This document shows positions 61,336-64,000 of a stretch of DNA of 64,000 nucleotides, piece by piece. The position numbers and the translations under genes are program-made. The DNA comes from Thermogutta sp039793925 (lineage in GTDB: Bacteria > Planctomycetota > Planctomycetia > Pirellulales > Thermoguttaceae): contig NZ_JBAMME010000130.1 in the NCBI RefSeq assembly GCF_039793925.1, positions 100,164 through 164,163 of the forward strand. Direction: 5' to 3'. A model generated the notes under the pieces. It did not search any database and was not told the origin of the DNA. It worked only from the letters and a program-made list of their open reading frames with translations. The number at the start of each line of letters is the position of its first letter. The stretch's first letter is position 1.

Positions 61336-62046
61336 ATGGGACCTGAGTTTCAAATGCCCATCGCCCTGGACAACAGCACCCTGTCGTGGATCGTCCTGGC
61401 TTTGGCGATCGTCTTCATCTGGTTTTCTCTTATCCGGATGCAGCGTCGCAGCGGTCGGCAAGTACCACCCTCAAGCAGAGAGGAGCCGCGGTTGGGCGAT
61501 TACGCAGGTTCTGGGCATGGTGCCGGCCACCTGCCGCATCCTTCCACGGTGACCGATTGGGAAGTTCGAATGCACGAACTTGCCCGGGACATCGAAGGCC
61601 GAATCACCAGCAAACTAGGACTTCTGGAAAACCTGGTCCGGGAAGCCGATCGGGCCGCCGCCCGACTTGAAGCAGCCCTCCGTGCCACCGAGCAGCTTCG
61701 CCAAACCCAGGCCGCCGGTGTTTTGTCTCCGGACTCTCCGCACGTCTTGCAGAGCCCTGACGACAGCCAAGCCAACGGTCCAGTCGCTGACGCCATCACC
61801 CAGGTGACAACCCCCTTGCAGGATTCTCAGTCAGGCATTGAGAGCAGCGAAGAACACGGCGCAAGTGTCGGAGAAAGCCGATCCCGCGAGGTCAGGCCTG
61901 CCGAAGAAATCTACACCCTTGCGGACTACGGTTATGATCCTGATGAGATCGCTCAGCGCACTGGGCTTCCGGTCGGGGAAGTGCAATTGATCCTTAGCCT
62001 CCGCAAAACACGGGAGTCCGCCGGTCAGGAGAAGTCACAGGAATAA
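61336..62046 (+). CDS. Membrane-anchored coiled-coil protein with C-terminal HTH-like motif
   Basis: 236 aa. One N-terminal transmembrane helix (WIVLALAIVFIWFSLI), a polar linker, a coiled coil (about 75-125; RMHELARDIEGRITSKLGLL), a disordered Ser/Glu-rich stretch, and a C-terminal segment (AEEIYTLADYGYDPDEIAQR, then TGLPVGEVQLILSLRKTR) resembling the sigma-like HTH of DUF6115 proteins. It could tether DNA or a regulator to the membrane. GGAGGG precedes the ATG; it follows larC directly and is probably co-transcribed. Confidence 0.8.
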   Translation: MGPEFQMPIALDNSTLSWIVLALAIVFIWFSLIRMQRRSGRQVPPSSREEPRLGDYAGSGHGAGHLPHPSTVTDWEVRMHELARDIEGRITSKLGLLENLVREADRAAARLEAALRATEQLRQTQAAGVLSPDSPHVLQSPDDSQANGPVADAITQVTTPLQDSQSGIESSEEHGASVGESRSREVRPAEEIYTLADYGYDPDEIAQRTGLPVGEVQLILSLRKTRESAGQEKSQE

Positions 62047-62323
62047 TGCGCCTCTCGTTACACCTTCGAGCAAGGAACCGGCGACACTCGATCAGTTCGG
62101 CTCAACTCTTTCTGCCCAAGCAAGGCGTCTGCTTTGACCCAGCCCATTTTGAAACTGCGCCTGTCGAGGCGGAAGTCTTGTAAAATCAATCAATAGGCTA
62201 ACTGTGACAATTACCATTGCCTGTTTCGTGCGCCTATCGTCAACAGCGTGGTGTGGCCAAGGACCGTGGCTCAGCCCATTTTGACTTCTGGTCCATGTCG
62301 GAACCGCTCGGTTTTTCATATCC
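62047..62323. other. Intergenic region with 13-bp direct repeat
   Basis: 277 bp upstream of apbE. Contains CAGCCCATTTTGA twice, at 62140-62152 and 62272-62284. No clear promoter pair or gene. Confidence 0.5.
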
Positions 62324-63469
62324 ATGGCAACAGAAAGCAACCGCCGTGACTTTTTGCGACGGCTGACTCGCGGACAACTCGAAGATCCCGGCGAACCTAT
62401 TGGGGTCCCTGCCGACTCCGACGCATCGAATGCGTCACCGGCTGGCACTCGATCTTCAACTCCCCGAGGCGGAGCCTACAAATTGCAGTTAGGTCGGCGG
62501 GCTATGGCCAGCGATTTTCAGGCGATTTTCAACTTGGGCCAGTACGAAAACGCTGTCGAAGTTGCGCTGACAGCTCTGGACCTGCTGGAACCGCTGGAAG
62601 ACATGATGTCCTTCTTCCGCCCCAAGGGCGAACTCGGACGGATCAACGCGGAGGCCTTTCACCGGGATGTGGAAGTGTCGTCAGAGTTGTGGAACCTGCT
62701 GGTTTATTGCCGCCAGCTCTGGGAGGCGACCGAAGGGGCGTTTGACATCACTGCGGCTCCTCTCTGGCAGGTTTGGGGATTTGCCCGCCGGGAAGGACGA
62801 CTACCGCACGAAACCGAAATTATGAAGGCGCGGGAACTCTGCGGCTGGCGGTGGGTGGAAATGGATGCGTCGCGGCAAACCGTCCGCTTCCACAAGCCGG
62901 GGGTGGCCTTCAACTTGGGAAGTGTGGGTAAGGGATATGCGTTAGACCGTCTGGCTAAGATGATTGCTGAGGCGGGCATTCAGGACTTCGCCCTTCACGG
63001 GGGACTGAGTAGTGTCTTCGCCATGGGGAATTCGTGGGAACCGACGTTATCCGAACACACGGAGAGTCCGCAAGGATGGCCGATCGGGCTGAGGGATCCC
63101 CTTCATCCAGGTCGTCGATTTGGTCGAGTCTGGCTCAAATGTCAGGGGCTGGGCACTTCCGGCACAGCTCTTCAATTTTTCTGGCACAAGGGAAAACGGT
63201 ACGGCCACATTTTGGATCCCCGTACTGGCTATCCTGCCGATGAAGTCCTGAGCGTGACGGTGCTTGCTCCCACGGCGGCCGAGGCGGACGCCCTGGCCAC
63301 GGCTTTTTTCATCCTTGGTCCAGATGGCGCCAGACGCTTCTGCGAACAGCACCCGAACGTCACCGGCGTATTCCTTTGCAATGCTTCACAAGGCCCTCCC
63401 CAAGTGGAGGTGGTCGGGAGCCTCCAACCCGATATGGAAATCGATGAGCGCCAGGGCGACGCTTCATGA
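62324..63469 (+). CDS. apbE: FAD:protein FMN transferase (ApbE family)
   Basis: Flavin transferase that covalently attaches FMN to threonines of client proteins such as NqrB/C or RnfG. 381 aa. A twin-arginine-like start (SNRRDFLRRLTRG) lacks a clear hydrophobic stretch, so export is uncertain. Core: RRAMASDFQAIFNLGQYENA, EPLEDMMSFFRPKGELGRIN, TEGAFDITAAPLWQVWG, VAFNLGSVGKGYALDRLAKM and GHILDPRTGYPADEVLSVTV. The usual D in the Mg2+ loop appears as DPRTGYP; HGGLSS replaces the more common GGD segment, so activity should be checked. No client flavoprotein is adjacent. Confidence 0.9.
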   Translation: MATESNRRDFLRRLTRGQLEDPGEPIGVPADSDASNASPAGTRSSTPRGGAYKLQLGRRAMASDFQAIFNLGQYENAVEVALTALDLLEPLEDMMSFFRPKGELGRINAEAFHRDVEVSSELWNLLVYCRQLWEATEGAFDITAAPLWQVWGFARREGRLPHETEIMKARELCGWRWVEMDASRQTVRFHKPGVAFNLGSVGKGYALDRLAKMIAEAGIQDFALHGGLSSVFAMGNSWEPTLSEHTESPQGWPIGLRDPLHPGRRFGRVWLKCQGLGTSGTALQFFWHKGKRYGHILDPRTGYPADEVLSVTVLAPTAAEADALATAFFILGPDGARRFCEQHPNVTGVFLCNASQGPPQVEVVGSLQPDMEIDERQGDAS

Positions 63470-63971
63470 ATTCGGCTTCACGGCTGGCTTCAACCGGCGG
63501 ATCAGCATTTTGGTCCGCAATCGCGACCTTTACCCGATCTGGCGCGCTGGATTCTTCACAAACTGAGCAGCTTGCTCAAATCATAACGATTTGACAGAAA
63601 AAGATAGTTTTAGCCCCCCAGACACAACCCAAGTAGCGGTGCATCGTGTGTTTGCGGCGTAATGACAGGGCTAACCGAGACCGACAGGATGGGACTCGCT
63701 GAGCAGCTTCGAAGGACAAAGAGTTCGTAGAGTTGACGACGTGATCAAACTTCCCGGAAATGCCGGACGCCCGTCATTTGATGGTTTCACCGGAGCCGGG
63801 GCGCGATCGATAACACAACAGGTAGGGAATAGCTCACTGGTAATTAGCGGGGGAGCGCATATAATTGGATCAAGCCTTTTTTCCGGCCGGGCGCTCGAGA
63901 GGTGGCGGTTTGGGCTCGGCGGAGGTGGGTTCCTGAGGTGTGTTACAAGTTTTGAGGATGGAGGTTTTCCA
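63470..63971. other. Intergenic region
   Basis: 502 bp after apbE. Includes a TATAAT at 63860-63865 without a convincing -35. No gene, RNA or terminator is supported. Confidence 0.5.
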
Positions 63972-64000
63972 GTGGAATTACCCAAACGTGCCAAGAACGA
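63972..64000 (+). CDS. Possible start of a further gene (partial)
   Basis: A GTG at 63972 is preceded by ATGGAGGT with 6-base spacing, the same leader type seen before other genes here. Only nine full codons are present, reading M-E-L-P-K-R-A-K-N. An overlapping ATG in another frame is also possible, so this is a guess. Confidence 0.3.

Overview
The window reads as a draft-assembly piece of a Planctomycetota chromosome, most likely from the Pirellulales. A thermophilic relative such as Thermogutta is my guess, not proven. The reasons are a DUF1559-type pseudopilin with an H-X9-DG C-terminus, a DUF1598 protein, an HzsA-related PD40/cytochrome c protein, several Tat-exported Gfo/Idh/MocA and TIM-barrel proteins, a GH99-like protein, a PEP-CTERM protein, and many secreted or lipid-anchored proteins of unknown role. 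No rRNA, convincing tRNA, CRISPR array, transposase or prophage gene was seen. A run of 10 Ns at 17293-17302 marks a scaffold gap.

Layout. 217-4420 (minus strand) holds a lidless Hsp70 with a coupled J-like/MshEN membrane protein, a lipoprotein and a small basic protein. 4752-9717 carries a short UvrC, an alpha/beta hydrolase, a lipoprotein and an unrecognised protein. 9786-16948 (minus) has the HzsA-related triheme protein, a DHH-like protein, IF-1, FolD and a two-gene lipoprotein operon. After the gap come a class II photolyase, a DUF1598 protein, Fmt, and an ECF sigma factor coupled to an unusual anti-sigma/pseudopilin hybrid (20709-23446).

23861-39970 is rich in genes for exported carbohydrate metabolism: two Tat-exported Gfo/Idh/MocA dehydrogenases, two sugar isomerase/epimerase TIM barrels, a large clan GH-A glycosidase with an inserted carbohydrate-binding module, a GH99-like protein and a membrane-anchored oligopeptide-type binding protein. 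HEAT-repeat, HtrA, PEP-CTERM, RdgB and TPR genes are interleaved. This suggests extracytoplasmic breakdown of complex glycans followed by oxidation or isomerisation of the sugars. 40254-46092 has acetyl-CoA synthetase with a near-consensus promoter, then a frameshifted GT4 glycosyltransferase and a glycogen-debranching-type enzyme.

46115-64000 holds a fumarylacetoacetate hydrolase-family enzyme, an alanine-rich secreted coiled coil, a PQQ-type propeller, the DUF1559 pseudopilin with a partner lipoprotein, glutamine synthetase, a nuclease-like/winged-helix protein, PyrE, a LysM/YkuD protein that has lost the catalytic cysteine, a DUF4254 protein, PanB, a TlpA-like thioredoxin, LarC, a membrane-anchored coiled-coil/HTH protein, ApbE and the possible start of a further gene. 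Housekeeping genes are scattered singly among accessory ones and operons are short. The best candidates for undescribed biology are the Hsp70/J-like pair, the sigma/anti-sigma-pseudopilin pair and the cysteine-less YkuD protein. All assignments rest on reading the sequence without database searches.
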